DNA from: Streptomyces sp. B3I8
GTDB taxonomy: Bacteria > Actinomycetota > Actinomycetes > Streptomycetales > Streptomycetaceae
Assembly (NCBI RefSeq): GCF_030816915.1
Contig: NZ_JAUSYN010000002.1
Coordinates: forward strand, 4,291,501 to 4,355,500
Reading direction: 5' to 3'
DNA length: 64,000 nt
The position numbers were made by a program, and so were the translations under genes. Each line of letters opens with the position of its first letter. The first letter of the stretch is position 1. Of this stretch, positions 46,628 to 55,883 are shown one piece after another. The notes under the pieces were generated by a model that saw only the letters and a program-made list of their open reading frames with translations, did not search any database and was not told the origin of the DNA.

Positions 46628-48265
46628 GTGAGCGGCCGCAGGAGGAGGGCCCCGAAACCCAGGACGCGCGCGGGGCGTCGGGGGTTGCTGCTGGGCGCTG
46701 GGGTCGTCGTGGCGGGCGGCGCCGTCGCGGCGGCCGTGACGCTGTGGCCCGCCGGTGACGGGGGCGGCGGGACGCGCGCCTCCGACAGCGCCTCGGCGGG
46801 GACGGGGTCCACCAGCGCCTCGCCGTCACCGAGCCGCAGCTACCCGCTGTCGAAGCCGCCGCACACCATCCCCGCCGTGCGCGCGCACACCGCCGCCCAC
46901 GGACCGGGCTGGCGGCCCGCGCGCGGCGCCCGCGTCGTCGTGGACGACGACGGCCTCGCCGACGAGGGGAAGCTGCTCGCCGGGGAACTGAGGATGACGT
47001 ACGGCGGGCGGAACGGGGCCCGGTCGGGGGACGTGGAACTCGCGCTCGACGGCGGCGGGGACGCCGAGTCGTACACCCTGACCGTCGGCGGCGGCCGGGT
47101 GCGGATCGCCGGGCCGGGGCAGGCCGGCGTCTTCTACGGCACCCGCACGCTCAAGCAGGAGGTGCACGACGGCGGCACGGCACCCGAGGGCGTCGTGCGT
47201 GACGGGCCCGCCAAGCCGGTGCGCGGGTTCATGCTCGACATCGCCCGCAAGCACTTCACGGCCGGCTGGATCGAGGACCGGGTACGGGAACTGGGCGACC
47301 TGAAGTACAACGAGCTCGGTCTGCACTTCTCCGACGACCAGGGCTTCCGCATCGAGTCGGACACGCACCCCGAGGTGGTCTCCGAGGAGCACCTGAGCAA
47401 GACGGAGGTGAAGCGGATCGTCGCCCTCGCGGCGGAGCGGCACATCGCCGTCGTCCCCGAGATCGACTCCCCGGGGCACCTCGGCGCCGTCATCGCCGCC
47501 CACCCCGACCTGCAACTGCGCAACGCGCAGGGCGCCTCGGCGAGCCGGGGCACGCTGGACATCTCGAAGCCGGGGGCCGCGAGAATCGTCGACGAGCTGC
47601 TGGGGGAGTACGCGGACCTCTTCCCCGGCTCCGCCTGGCACCTGGGCGGCGATGAGTACCAGGCGCTGACCGCGTCGAACCCGGCCGCCTCCTATCCGCA
47701 GCTCGCCTCGGCGGTCGTGAAGCGGTACGGGGCGGGGGCGACCGTCGCCGACCTGGCGACGGGCTGGCTGAACGACCGCGCGGCGGTGGTCGCCCGGCAC
47801 GGGCGGACCCCCCGGGCGTGGAACGACGGCTTCTACCGCTCGGTGAAGAAGGCGAGCGTCTCGAAGGACGTACGGGTCGCCTACTGGACGGGGAAGGAGT
47901 ACGGGGCCCGGCAGCCGACGGAGTACCTCGCGGCCGGCCGCGAGGTCGTCAACTACAACGACGAGTTCCTCTACTACGTGCTCGGCCAGCCGCAGACGTT
48001 CGTCTACCCGACCGGGCAGCGCATCTACGAGCAGTGGACGCCGCGGGTGCTGCGCGGCACGACCGCCGTGCCGGCCTCGTACGACGACCGCATACGAGGC
48101 GGGGTGTTCGCGGTGTGGTGCGACATGTCGGGTGCCCAGACCCAGGACCAGGTCGCGGCCGGCATCCGGATGCCGCTGCGGGCGATGGTGCAGAAGCTGT
48201 GGGACCCGGGGAAGCCGGAGCTGTCCTGGAAGGATTTCCAGAGCCTGGCGAACCGGATCGGATGA
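46628..48265 (+). CDS. Exported GH20 beta-N-acetylhexosaminidase
   Basis: A 545-residue secreted enzyme that removes terminal GlcNAc or GalNAc, probably from chitin fragments or cell-wall glycans. The N-terminus is a possible twin-arginine signal (GRRGLLLGAGVVVAGGAVAA). A Ser/Pro linker is followed by the GH20 N-terminal beta domain and the catalytic barrel: RGFMLDIARKHF, LHFSDDQGFRIE, EIDSPGHLG, the catalytic Asp-Glu pair in WHLGGDEYQ, and YNDEFLYYV. GTG 46628 follows GGGAAGGAGG. It diverges from the OHCU-like gene across 253 bases without other recognisable features. Confidence 0.95.
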   Translation: MSGRRRRAPKPRTRAGRRGLLLGAGVVVAGGAVAAAVTLWPAGDGGGGTRASDSASAGTGSTSASPSPSRSYPLSKPPHTIPAVRAHTAAHGPGWRPARGARVVVDDDGLADEGKLLAGELRMTYGGRNGARSGDVELALDGGGDAESYTLTVGGGRVRIAGPGQAGVFYGTRTLKQEVHDGGTAPEGVVRDGPAKPVRGFMLDIARKHFTAGWIEDRVRELGDLKYNELGLHFSDDQGFRIESDTHPEVVSEEHLSKTEVKRIVALAAERHIAVVPEIDSPGHLGAVIAAHPDLQLRNAQGASASRGTLDISKPGAARIVDELLGEYADLFPGSAWHLGGDEYQALTASNPAASYPQLASAVVKRYGAGATVADLATGWLNDRAAVVARHGRTPRAWNDGFYRSVKKASVSKDVRVAYWTGKEYGARQPTEYLAAGREVVNYNDEFLYYVLGQPQTFVYPTGQRIYEQWTPRVLRGTTAVPASYDDRIRGGVFAVWCDMSGAQTQDQVAAGIRMPLRAMVQKLWDPGKPELSWKDFQSLANRIG

Positions 48266-48447
48266 ACTCCCGGCCCCGGGTGACGTCCCGTCAACTGACG
48301 GACGGTGGCTGAATACTTGCCCCTGCGGGGTGGTGTGCATGAGGCGAGAGAGGGCTCTGGGGTGCTCCTGGCGTATCGCGCTCAGTAGTGGCAAACCGCG
48401 TTTCCCGTGAGAAAGTGGCGCCTCGCAAGGCGTTCCGGGGAGGGGCG

Positions 48448-49035
48448 ATGAGCCTGTTGGACTTGATCGGCGAGGCCGACGCACGGGGGCTGGCCGCGAG
48501 CGGGTTGGCTTGTTTGGACCGGTGCGTGCCATTGCTCGGAGGCGGGGACGAGGCGCTGCGGCCCCTGTGGGCCTGCCTGGCCGGTGCCGAGGACGCGGAA
48601 TGGGCGGCGCGGGTCGCCGAGGTGCGCGGCGAACTGCCGGGCACGGACGAGGCGGCCCCGTCCCCGGCGGGCACGGACCCCGCGGTCACGGCGGCGCGGC
48701 GGATGCTCGACGCGATGCCCGAGACGCGGGACGGCGACGCCCTGCGGGCGTGGGCCGAGGAGTGCTCGTTCGGCGCGCTGCGGGTGCACCGGCTGCTCGA
48801 TCCGTCCGCCCCGGACGACGGGCCCGATCCGGTGCCCGGTTACCGGGAGGGCCGTACGGAGGGAGCCGCCCCGCTCGTCGCGGCGGAACTGCGGCGCCAG
48901 ACCGCGGTCCTGGAACTCGTCGCCGAACACGGCGCGGCGGGACTGCGCCCGGCCCTGGAGGTGTGCACGGAGGGCCGCCGGGTATTGCGCGCGGTGGTCT
49001 CCCGCCGGGCCCGCGGTCGCGGACTGCCCCACTGA
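48448..49035 (+). CDS. Uncharacterised helical protein
   Basis: A 195-residue Leu/Ala/Arg-rich cytoplasmic protein, with no signal peptide or membrane helix and no domain I recognise. Features are a repeated Glu/Arg helix pattern (AEWAARVAEVRGEL, AAELRRQTAVLELVAEHG) and a few cysteines (LACLDRCVP, WACLAG, EECSFG). ATG 48448 follows GGGGAGGGG. It ends before a strong terminator and is separate from the sigma-factor gene. Confidence 0.8.
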   Translation: MSLLDLIGEADARGLAASGLACLDRCVPLLGGGDEALRPLWACLAGAEDAEWAARVAEVRGELPGTDEAAPSPAGTDPAVTAARRMLDAMPETRDGDALRAWAEECSFGALRVHRLLDPSAPDDGPDPVPGYREGRTEGAAPLVAAELRRQTAVLELVAEHGAAGLRPALEVCTEGRRVLRAVVSRRARGRGLPH

Positions 49036-49051
49036 GGCACCGGGCCGAGGG

Positions 49052-49097
49052 CGACGACCGGGACCGCCACCCCCCACAGGAGAGGCCCCGGTCGTCG
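49052..49097 (+). terminator. Terminator hairpin after 48448 gene
   Basis: CGACGACCGGG and CCCGGTCGTCG pair over 11 bases with a 24-base loop. The remaining gap to 49321 contains no gene; the sigma-factor promoter must lie there. Confidence 0.7.
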
Positions 49098-49321
49098 CTC
49101 GGCACGGGTCGCGCGGCGGCCCGCACTTCGTACAGCGCCGAGCACGCGATTTCTGTCACACCGTGACTCGTCGAGACGGTTGCGTGACGTACGGACGTGG
49201 ACGGGACGCGGATTGAGGCCGTAACGTGCCATTCGCGCCGGACTGCGAAGCCCACCGTACGGACGAGGACCGACGAACGGACAGTGGGGGCGGCGCCAGT
49301 GCGTGCGCAAAGGGAGTTGCG

Positions 49322-49981
49322 GTGGGGGACGACGCGGAGCTGACCGCCGCGGTGCTCGCGGCCCAGGGTGGTGACGAGGCCGCGTTCCGGAAGGTGTACC
49401 GCACGGTGCACCCCCGACTGCTGGGGTACGTCCGTACGCTCGTCGGCGACGCGGACGCCGAGGACATCGCCTCCGAGGCATGGCTGCAGATCGCCCGTGA
49501 CCTGGGGCGGTTCAGCGGGGACGCCGACCGGTTCCGGGGCTGGGCCGCCCGTATCGCCCGCAACCGCGCCCTGGACCACATACGGATGCGCGGACGTCGT
49601 CCGGTGATCGGCGGCGACGAGAACGAGCTGGCCGCCCGGGCCGCCGACTCCGACACGGCGTGCGAGGCCATCGAGGCGCTCGCCACCGACCGTGCCCTGT
49701 CGCTCATCGCCCGGCTGCCGCAGGACCAGGCGGAGGCGGTGGTGCTGCGCGTGGTCGTCGGACTGGACGCCCGCACCGCCGCCGAGACGCTGGGCAAGCG
49801 CCCGGGCGCCGTCCGCACCGCCGCGCACCGGGGTCTGAAGAGGCTCGCGGAGTTGCTGGGAGCGGACGCGGAGTCAACAAGCGCCCTCGACGCGCTCCCC
49901 CCACAGAGGCAACCGCGGGTACGCGCGGTGACGTCCGCAAGTGTGACGCGGTCGCGTTCGCGGACGCAGAAGGATGTGTGA
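49322..49981 (+). CDS. ECF-type RNA polymerase sigma factor
   Basis: A 219-residue sigma-70 family regulator. Region 2: AAFRKVYRTVHPRLLGYV, DADAEDIASEAWLQIARD and FRGWAARIARNRALDHIRMR. Region 4: LPQDQAEAVVLRVVVGLDA, AAETLGKRPGAVRTAAHRGL. GTG 49322 follows AAGGGAG at 6 bases. The next gene, a membrane protein with cytoplasmic N-terminus, overlaps its stop (TGATG), the usual arrangement for a sigma/anti-sigma pair. Confidence 0.93.
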   Translation: MGDDAELTAAVLAAQGGDEAAFRKVYRTVHPRLLGYVRTLVGDADAEDIASEAWLQIARDLGRFSGDADRFRGWAARIARNRALDHIRMRGRRPVIGGDENELAARAADSDTACEAIEALATDRALSLIARLPQDQAEAVVLRVVVGLDARTAAETLGKRPGAVRTAAHRGLKRLAELLGADAESTSALDALPPQRQPRVRAVTSASVTRSRSRTQKDV

Positions 49982-51054
49982 TGGCCGACGAGCAGTACCG
50001 GTGGCTGGACCGCGACACGGCGGAGCGTCTGCTGCGCGGAGAGCCGCACCGGGCCGTCGACGACGAGGCCCGGCCCCGGGCCGACCGGCTGTCCGAGGTG
50101 CTGGGCGCCCTGGCCCCGCCGCCCCCGCGCGACGACGCCGAACTCCCCGGAGAGGCGGCGGCACTGGCCGCGTTCCGCGCGGCGCGGACGGCCGACGGCG
50201 CCGAAACGGAATCCGGGCAGGCCACCGCGGCCCAGGGCGCCGACGCCGGTCTCGTGCGCCTCGGCCGCCCCTCGGCCGCCCCCCGCAGGCGGTCGACGCG
50301 ACGGCCCGTGCGGCTCGGGCTCGCGGCCGGGCTGGCCGCGGTGACGCTCGGCGGGGTCGCGGTGGCGGCAGGCTCCGGGATGCTGCCGACCCCCTTCGGC
50401 GGGGACGAACCGGAACCCGGCACCTCGGTGACGGCCGGCGTCACGTCCCGGCCGTCCGACACCGCGACGGCGGACGGCGGTGGCACGGCCTCACCGGGCG
50501 GCACGGGGGAGGCGACCGGGGGCGGCGCCTCGCACGACGACACGGGCGGCGCGGGCGCGCGGTCCGGCGCCGGGGAGGACGGGACCGCGCCGCGCGGATC
50601 GCGGGAGTGGTGGAACGAGGTGCTCGACTCCTGTCGTGACGTTCGCGACGGCACATCCCTCAGCGCGGAGCGGCGGGATGTGCTGGAGGACGCGGCGGGC
50701 GGCAGCGGCCCCGGCCGGGTGAAGTCCTACTGTCGGACCGCGCTGGCCTCCGACGGCGGCGACGGCCCCGCCGCCACGAACGGGAACACCGGCAAGAGCA
50801 ATGGCGAGGGCAAGGGGAACGGCAAGGCCAAGGGCAACGGCAACGCGAACGGCGGCGGCAACGGCGCCGGCGGCAACCAGGGCAACGGCAACGGCAACGC
50901 CAACGGCGGCGGGAACGGCAACGGCAACGGTGGTGGCGGTGGCGGAGGCCCCGGCAAGAGCCACGGCAAGGGAAACGGCAACGGCGGCGACAAGGGCTCC
51001 GGTCACCGGGGCGGCGGGCATGCCTCCGGCGCCCACGGCCCGAAGCGGCCGTGA
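49981..51054 (+). CDS. Anti-sigma-like membrane protein with Gly/Asn-rich tail
   Basis: A 357-residue protein whose ATG overlaps the sigma factor's stop. The N-terminal 95 residues are cytoplasmic (RWLDRDTAERLLRGEPH, ADRLSEVLGAL), suitable for sigma binding, but no HxxxCxxC zinc motif is visible. One membrane helix lies near residue 115 (LGLAAGLAAVTLGGVAVAAG). The extracytoplasmic part contains a small segment with two Cys (LDSCRDVRDG, VKSYCRTALA) and ends in about 90 residues of Gly/Asn/Lys repeats. The role as anti-sigma factor rests on context and topology. Confidence 0.85.
   Translation: MADEQYRWLDRDTAERLLRGEPHRAVDDEARPRADRLSEVLGALAPPPPRDDAELPGEAAALAAFRAARTADGAETESGQATAAQGADAGLVRLGRPSAAPRRRSTRRPVRLGLAAGLAAVTLGGVAVAAGSGMLPTPFGGDEPEPGTSVTAGVTSRPSDTATADGGGTASPGGTGEATGGGASHDDTGGAGARSGAGEDGTAPRGSREWWNEVLDSCRDVRDGTSLSAERRDVLEDAAGGSGPGRVKSYCRTALASDGGDGPAATNGNTGKSNGEGKGNGKAKGNGNANGGGNGAGGNQGNGNGNANGGGNGNGNGGGGGGGPGKSHGKGNGNGGDKGSGHRGGGHASGAHGPKRP
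50785..51000 (+). repeat. Low-complexity GGCAACGGC-type coding repeat
   Basis: Imperfect repeats of GGC-AAC-GGC/GGC-AAG encode the Gly/Asn/Lys tail of the anti-sigma-like protein. The tract is prone to slippage and to assembly error. Confidence 0.8.
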
Positions 51055-51074
51055 GCGGCACAGGGTCGTAAGGG

Positions 51075-51113
51075 GGCGCGGGCGGGACCGGGGGAACGTG
51101 TCCCGCCCGCGCC
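51075..51113 (+). terminator. Terminator after sigma/anti-sigma pair
   Basis: GGCGCGGGCGGGA and TCCCGCCCGCGCC form a perfect 13-bp stem with a 13-base loop. The rest of the gap to 51322 holds no gene. Confidence 0.85.
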
Positions 51114-51322
51114 GATGGCGCCGAGCCACGGGTACGGGGGGAACCCCGGCTCGTGTGCGCCGGCCGATGACCAGTCGGCCATTACGTACTGCGCCGGGCG
51201 GCCGAAAAACGTCACACCCGGGCGCGGACCGGTTCCACACCCGGGCGGCCCGCCCGCCGGCGCTCCTCCGTCGAGCCGTTTGCCGGCGCTCACCGCCCGT
51301 CGAACCGCCGGCCCACCGCTCC

Positions 51323-52315
51323 TCACCAGTGGACGACGACCTTGTCCCCGTCGCGGACCTGCGCGAACAGGGCCGCGATCTTCTGCTCGTCCCGCACGTT
51401 GACGCATCCGTGCGACCCCCCGGCGTAGCCGCGCGCCGCGAAGTCGTACGAGTAGTGCACCGCCTGGCCCCCGCTGAAGAACATCGCGTACGGCATCGGC
51501 GAGTCGTACAGCGTGGAGACGTGGTGCCGGGACTTCCAGTAGACGTGGAAGACGCCCTCCCTCGTCGGGGTGAGCTCGGTGCCGAACCGTACGGGCATCT
51601 CCGAGACCGTGCGGCCGTCGATCATCCAGCGCAGGGTTCGGCTCGTCTTGCTGATGCACAGCACCCGGCCGGTCAGGCAGCGCGGGTCCGGGGGCGCCGC
51701 CGGCTGCCCGCCGAACGCGTACAGCTCCCACTTCGTCGGCTCGTGCGTCATCGCCAGCAGCCGCTGCCAGGTGACGGTGTCCGTGCGGCCGGTCCGCGGC
51801 AGGCCGCGCTTGCCCTGGAAGCCGCCGACCGCCTTCGCGGTGAGGTCGTCGTAGGTGCCCGTCGGCCCGTCGAACAGCCAGGCGGCCTGTTTCAGCCGCG
51901 CCTGCAGCTCCCGTACGTCCCTGCCGTGGTCCCCGTCGGACCACAGCACCCGGGCCGGTGCGACCGTACGGGGCGCGGACGTGGCGCGCGGGGCGGCGGG
52001 TGGAGCCGCCTTGCCGGCGCCGCGGCCGGCCGGGGTGCCGGTGCCATGCGTGGCCGGTGTGCCCGTGCCGCGGGTGGCGGGGACGTCGATGTGGACGGGG
52101 TAGGTGCCCCCGCCCCGACCGTCGCCGTCCGTGGGCTGGACCGTGCAGCCGCCGACGGCCGCGATCACCACCAGCGCCCCGCCGGCGGCCAGCATCGCGC
52201 CGCCCCTCCCGAGCCGCCCGCGTCCCCCGCGCGGGCCGTACCGCCGCGGGACCGAAGCCTTCCTCCGGATACCTCGCTGCCGCGTACCTCTCCGCCGCAC
52301 ACCCCTCTTACGCAC
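51323..52315 (-). CDS. L,D-transpeptidase lipoprotein with peptidoglycan-binding domain
   Basis: A cell-wall cross-linking enzyme of about 330 residues. A basic N-terminus is followed by a lipoprotein-type signal ([17 protein letters not shown], lipidated Cys), a Pro/Thr linker, a PG_binding_1 domain ([33 protein letters not shown]) and the YkuD domain with catalytic motif SHGCVNVRD and partner His in AVHYSYDF. It forms 3-3 links between stem peptides. GTG 52315 is chosen because GGGGGCGAC precedes it; an ATG 16 codons upstream is possible. The convergent neighbour is the sigma/anti-sigma pair. Confidence 0.92.
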   Translation of the reverse strand: MRKRGVRRRGTRQRGIRRKASVPRRYGPRGGRGRLGRGGAMLAAGGALVVIAAVGGCTVQPTDGDGRGGGTYPVHIDVPATRGTGTPATHGTGTPAGRGAGKAAPPAAPRATSAPRTVAPARVLWSDGDHGRDVRELQARLKQAAWLFDGPTGTYDDLTAKAVGGFQGKRGLPRTGRTDTVTWQRLLAMTHEPTKWELYAFGGQPAAPPDPRCLTGRVLCISKTSRTLRWMIDGRTVSEMPVRFGTELTPTREGVFHVYWKSRHHVSTLYDSPMPYAMFFSGGQAVHYSYDFAARGYAGGSHGCVNVRDEQKIAALFAQVRDGDKVVVHW

Positions 52316-52620
52316 GTCGCCCCCAGCCGTCTCGCCGCTCGCCGATCGATGCCACACGCGCACCCCGTGTTCTGCCCGCCGTGCGGGCGCTCACGCGTGC
52401 TCCCCCGCGCGGGAAGGGGCACAGTTGTGAGCAAGGTCCCAACTCGACGCACTCCACCACGCGCACGCCCGCCGCTACAGTCCGTGGCGAGGGTCGTTCG
52501 TACCGGCGGGTAACCAACCGGTCGCGAGCCGCTCACCAGGCAGCTCACCAGGGCGGTTCGCCGGGCGGCGGGGACGGGCGGGGACCGGCGGGATCACCAA
52601 GCAATACGGAGGCACACACC
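52316..52620. promoter_or_regulatory. Divergent region L,D-transpeptidase/mutase
   Basis: A 305-base gap with no supported gene. TACAGT (52476-52481) is a possible -10 box for the mutase transcript, giving a leader of about 135 bases. A repeated CTCACCAGG element is seen near 52530. No B12-riboswitch core is visible. Confidence 0.35.
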
Positions 52621-54219
52621 ATGGCGCGGGAGTCGGGCAGTGCTCGGTCCACGGAGAGCGGTCTGCCGATCGAACCGGTCTACGGACCGTCGGATCTTCA
52701 GGGCTGGGATCCGGCGGAGCGGCTGGGGGAGCCGGGGGCGTATCCGTACACGCGGGGTGTGTATCCGACGATGTACACAGGGCGGCCGTGGACGATGCGG
52801 CAGTACGCGGGGTTCGGTACGGCGACGGAGTCCAACGCCCGGTACAAGCAGCTGATCGCGAACGGGACGGCCGGTCTGTCCGTCGCCTTCGACCTGCCCA
52901 CGCAGATGGGCCACGACTCCGACGCGCCGCTGGCCTCGGGCGAGGTCGGCAAGGTGGGCGTGGCGATCGACTCGCTCGATGACATGCGGGTGCTGTTCGG
53001 CGGGATCCCGCTGGACAAGGTGTCCACCTCGATGACGATCAACGCCCCCGCGGCGCTGCTGCTCCTGCTGTACCAACTGGTGGCGGAGGAGCAGGGGGTG
53101 CCGGCCCGGGAGCTGACGGGGACGATCCAGAACGACGTGCTGAAGGAGTACATCGCGCGAGGGACGTACATCTTCCCGCCGAAGCCGTCGCTGCGGCTGA
53201 TCGCGGACATCTTCCAGTACTGCCGGGCGGAGATCCCGCGCTGGAACACGATCTCGATCTCCGGCTACCACATGGCGGAGGCAGGGGCCTCGCCGGTGCA
53301 GGAGATCGCCTTCACCCTGGCCGACGGCATCGAGTACGTGCGCACGGCGGTCGCGGCGGGGATGGACGTCGACGATTTCGCGCCCCGTCTGTCGTTCTTC
53401 TTCGTGGCGCGGACGACGATCCTGGAGGAGGTCGCCAAGTTCCGGGCGGCCCGGCGGATCTGGGCGCGGGTGATGCGCGAGGAGTTCGGGGCGAAGAACC
53501 CCAAGTCGTGGATGCTGCGGTTCCACACCCAGACGGCCGGGGTGCAGCTGACGGCGCAGCAGCCGGAGGTGAACCTGGTGCGCGTGGCGGTGCAGGGGCT
53601 GGGCGCGGTGCTGGGGGGCACGCAGTCGCTGCACACCAACAGTTTCGACGAGGCGATCGCGCTGCCCACGGACAAGAGTGCCCGGCTGGCGCTGCGCACG
53701 CAGCAGGTCCTGGCCTACGAGACCGATGTGACCGCCACGGTCGACCCGTTCGCCGGGTCCTACGTGGTGGAGCGGATGACCGACGACATCGAGGCGGCCG
53801 CGCTCGAACTGATGGGCAGGGTCGAGGACCTCGGCGGCGCGGTGGAGGCCATCGAGCAGGGCTTCCAGAAGAGCGAGATCGAGCGCAGCGCCTACCGCAT
53901 CGCGCAGGAGACCGACGCCGGTGAACGTGTCGTCGTCGGCGTCAACCGGTTCCGGCTCGACGAGGAGGAGCCCTACGAGCCCCTGCGCGTGGACCCCGCC
54001 ATCGAGGCACGCCAGGCCGAACGCCTCGCGAAACTCCGGGCCGAGCGCGACCAGCCGGCGGTGGACGCCGCCCTGGCCGCCCTGAAGAAGGCGGCCGGGG
54101 GCGACGACAACGTCCTGTACCCCATGAAGGACGCCCTGCGCGCCCGTGCCACGGTCGGCGAGGTCTGCAACGCGCTGCGCGAGGTGTGGGGCACCTACGT
54201 CCCCAGCGACGTGTTCTGA
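52621..54219 (+). CDS. Methylmalonyl-CoA-mutase-type acyl-CoA mutase, large subunit
   Basis: A 532-residue B12-dependent isomerase subunit that carries only the substrate (TIM-barrel) domain and no C-terminal B12-binding domain. Features: [20 protein letters not shown] (Tyr as in methylmalonyl-CoA mutase; isobutyryl-CoA mutases have Phe), [19 protein letters not shown] (Arg as in methylmalonyl-CoA mutase, Gln in isobutyryl-type), [11 protein letters not shown] and [14 protein letters not shown] separate B12-binding small subunit must be supplied from elsewhere. A plausible role is carbon flow between succinyl-CoA, methylmalonyl-CoA and branched acyl-CoA for polyketides; the substrate is inferred from two residues only. 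Confidence 0.93.
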   Translation: MARESGSARSTESGLPIEPVYGPSDLQGWDPAERLGEPGAYPYTRGVYPTMYTGRPWTMRQYAGFGTATESNARYKQLIANGTAGLSVAFDLPTQMGHDSDAPLASGEVGKVGVAIDSLDDMRVLFGGIPLDKVSTSMTINAPAALLLLLYQLVAEEQGVPARELTGTIQNDVLKEYIARGTYIFPPKPSLRLIADIFQYCRAEIPRWNTISISGYHMAEAGASPVQEIAFTLADGIEYVRTAVAAGMDVDDFAPRLSFFFVARTTILEEVAKFRAARRIWARVMREEFGAKNPKSWMLRFHTQTAGVQLTAQQPEVNLVRVAVQGLGAVLGGTQSLHTNSFDEAIALPTDKSARLALRTQQVLAYETDVTATVDPFAGSYVVERMTDDIEAAALELMGRVEDLGGAVEAIEQGFQKSEIERSAYRIAQETDAGERVVVGVNRFRLDEEEPYEPLRVDPAIEARQAERLAKLRAERDQPAVDAALAALKKAAGGDDNVLYPMKDALRARATVGEVCNALREVWGTYVPSDVF

Positions 54220-54223
54220 AACC

Positions 54224-54262
54224 ACCGCGGCGTGGACCGCCCGGCGCGGCACCCGCCGCGGT
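54224..54262 (+). terminator. Terminator after mutase gene
   Basis: ACCGCGGCG and CGCCGCGGT form a 9-bp stem five bases after the mutase stop, with a long GC-rich loop. Confidence 0.6.
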
Positions 54263-54319
54263 GACCGGCGCGGCGGGCGACGGACGGTCCGGGGCCGCCG
54301 CACCGACGGCGGCGCCCCC

Positions 54320-55792
54320 TCAGGCCTCCTGGACGGCCGACGAGCGTTCCGACGAGCCCACCGACGCGCCGATCGCCGACAGGTACGGTGCGAGCCCCGC
54401 CTCGTCGGTGCCCGCCCAGCCCACGTATCCGTCGGGGCGGATCAGGTACAGGCCGGCCGTGTAGGCGCCGCGCGGGGCGATGCGGACCGCGTCGGGCACG
54501 TCGGTCGCCGTGCCGACCGCCAGCAGGGTCCAGTGCGGTCCCCGGAACGCGTCGAACAGCCGTACGCCGTCGACCCGGGCGTCCGGGGCGCGGTCGCCCG
54601 CCCGCAGGGCGCCCTCCGGCAGGCCCTCCCGGGTCTCCACCGACAGGGACGACTCCGGGTAGTTCAGGCTGAGCTGAGTCGTGTCGCCGCCCCGGCGGGT
54701 CTCGCCGCGGTGCACGCTCGTGCTCAGCCCGAGCATCCCCGCCGCCGTGGGCAGGCGCTCCTCCTCGTAGGTGTCCAGCAGCGACCGAGGCGCCCCCAGG
54801 CGCAGTACGGCGCCCAGCTTCCAGCCCAGGTTGTAGGCGTCCTGCACGCTGGTGTTCAGGCCCTGGCCGCCGGCCGGGGAGTGCACGTGGGCCGCGTCCC
54901 CGGCGAGGAAGACCCTGCCGTCCCGGAAACGCTCCGCGAGCCCTGTCCGGGGGCGGAAGTCCGAGGCCCAGAGGAGTTCGGTGACGTCCTCGGGGGCGAG
55001 GTGGCTGCGGTCGGCGACGACCTTGCGGACGCCCTCCAGGGAGAGATCCGGGGTGACGCCCTCCGGGAAGCGCGCCATGACCTGGAAGTGATCGGTGCCG
55101 GCCAGCGGGCAGATGGCGAGCATCTCCGGCGCGTCCTTCTCCACCGGCGGGAAGAAGTGCCAGTTGTCGCGGTCGATGCCGGTGAGCCGCACGTCGGCGA
55201 CCATGCTCGGGTAGGGGTCGACCTGCTCGCCGGTCATGCCGATGCCGAGCCCCCGCCGTACGCTCGAACGGCCGCCGTCCGCGGCGACGACGTACCGGGC
55301 GCGCACGGCGTTGCCGTCGGCGAAGGCCGCCGTGACCCCGTCGGCGTCCTGCGAGAGCCCGGTGAACTCCCGGCCGAACTCGACCCGGCCGCCCAGTTCC
55401 CGCAGCCGCGCGTGCAGGATCTCCTGCGTCCGCCACTGCGGCACCATCCACGGCCGGTTGTACGGGGCGTCCTCGCTCGGCTCGACCGGGTCGAACATGT
55501 GGTGCTCACCCAGCCGCTGCCCGTCCCGCCACATCATGACGACGGGGTAGTCGCCGGCGACGGCGGTGAACGCGTCCACCATGCCGAGGTCGTCGAAGAC
55601 CTCCATCGTGCGCGGCTGGATGCCCTTGCCGCGGGAGCCGGGGAACAGCGCGTCCGTCCGCTCCACGACCAGCGCGTCCACCCCGCGCCGGGCCAGGTCC
55701 ACGCCGAGGGCGAGCCCGGTGGGGCCCGCGCCGACGATCAGGACGTCCGTCGTCACGTCGGTCGTTCCGGTGGCGTTTCCGGTGGCAGTCAT
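54320..55792 (-). CDS. FAD-dependent aromatic monooxygenase
   Basis: A 490-residue flavin hydroxylase of the PheA/TfdB (PF01494) family. Features: VLIVGAGPTGLALGVDLARR (FAD Rossmann loop), GKGIQPRTMEVFDDLG, VVAADGGRSSVRRGL (DG motif) and FLAGDAAHVHSPAGGQGLN (GD motif). A thioredoxin-like C-terminal region follows (RLFDAFRGPHWTLLAVG). It hydroxylates aromatic or polyketide-like compounds, often for resistance or catabolism. ATG 55792 follows AAGGAGAGGGAC. It is divergent from a TetR gene, with two TTAACGTCGTTAA operators between them. Confidence 0.93.
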   Translation of the reverse strand: MTATGNATGTTDVTTDVLIVGAGPTGLALGVDLARRGVDALVVERTDALFPGSRGKGIQPRTMEVFDDLGMVDAFTAVAGDYPVVMMWRDGQRLGEHHMFDPVEPSEDAPYNRPWMVPQWRTQEILHARLRELGGRVEFGREFTGLSQDADGVTAAFADGNAVRARYVVAADGGRSSVRRGLGIGMTGEQVDPYPSMVADVRLTGIDRDNWHFFPPVEKDAPEMLAICPLAGTDHFQVMARFPEGVTPDLSLEGVRKVVADRSHLAPEDVTELLWASDFRPRTGLAERFRDGRVFLAGDAAHVHSPAGGQGLNTSVQDAYNLGWKLGAVLRLGAPRSLLDTYEEERLPTAAGMLGLSTSVHRGETRRGGDTTQLSLNYPESSLSVETREGLPEGALRAGDRAPDARVDGVRLFDAFRGPHWTLLAVGTATDVPDAVRIAPRGAYTAGLYLIRPDGYVGWAGTDEAGLAPYLSAIGASVGSSERSSAVQEA

Positions 55793-55802
55793 GTCCCTCT
55801 CC

Positions 55803-55876
55803 TTAACGTCGTTAAATTGCGATCGTGTCGAGGATGCCTTTAACGTCGTTAAGTTGTCAAGCGCACGCGGTAAAGT
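55803..55876. promoter_or_regulatory. Twin TetR operators and divergent promoters
   Basis: The palindrome TTAACGTCGTTAA occurs at 55803-55815 and 55840-55852. On the minus strand a perfect -35 box TTGACA (55855-55860) is followed by the upstream operator in the spacer, and the other operator lies beside the monooxygenase ribosome site. On the plus strand TAAAGT (55871-55876) stands 7 bases before the TetR GTG start. Confidence 0.85.
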
Positions 55877-55883
55877 TTCCGAC

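Noticed and set aside
52420..52620. Cobalamin riboswitch before the mutase gene
   Set aside because: No B12-box sequence is visible.
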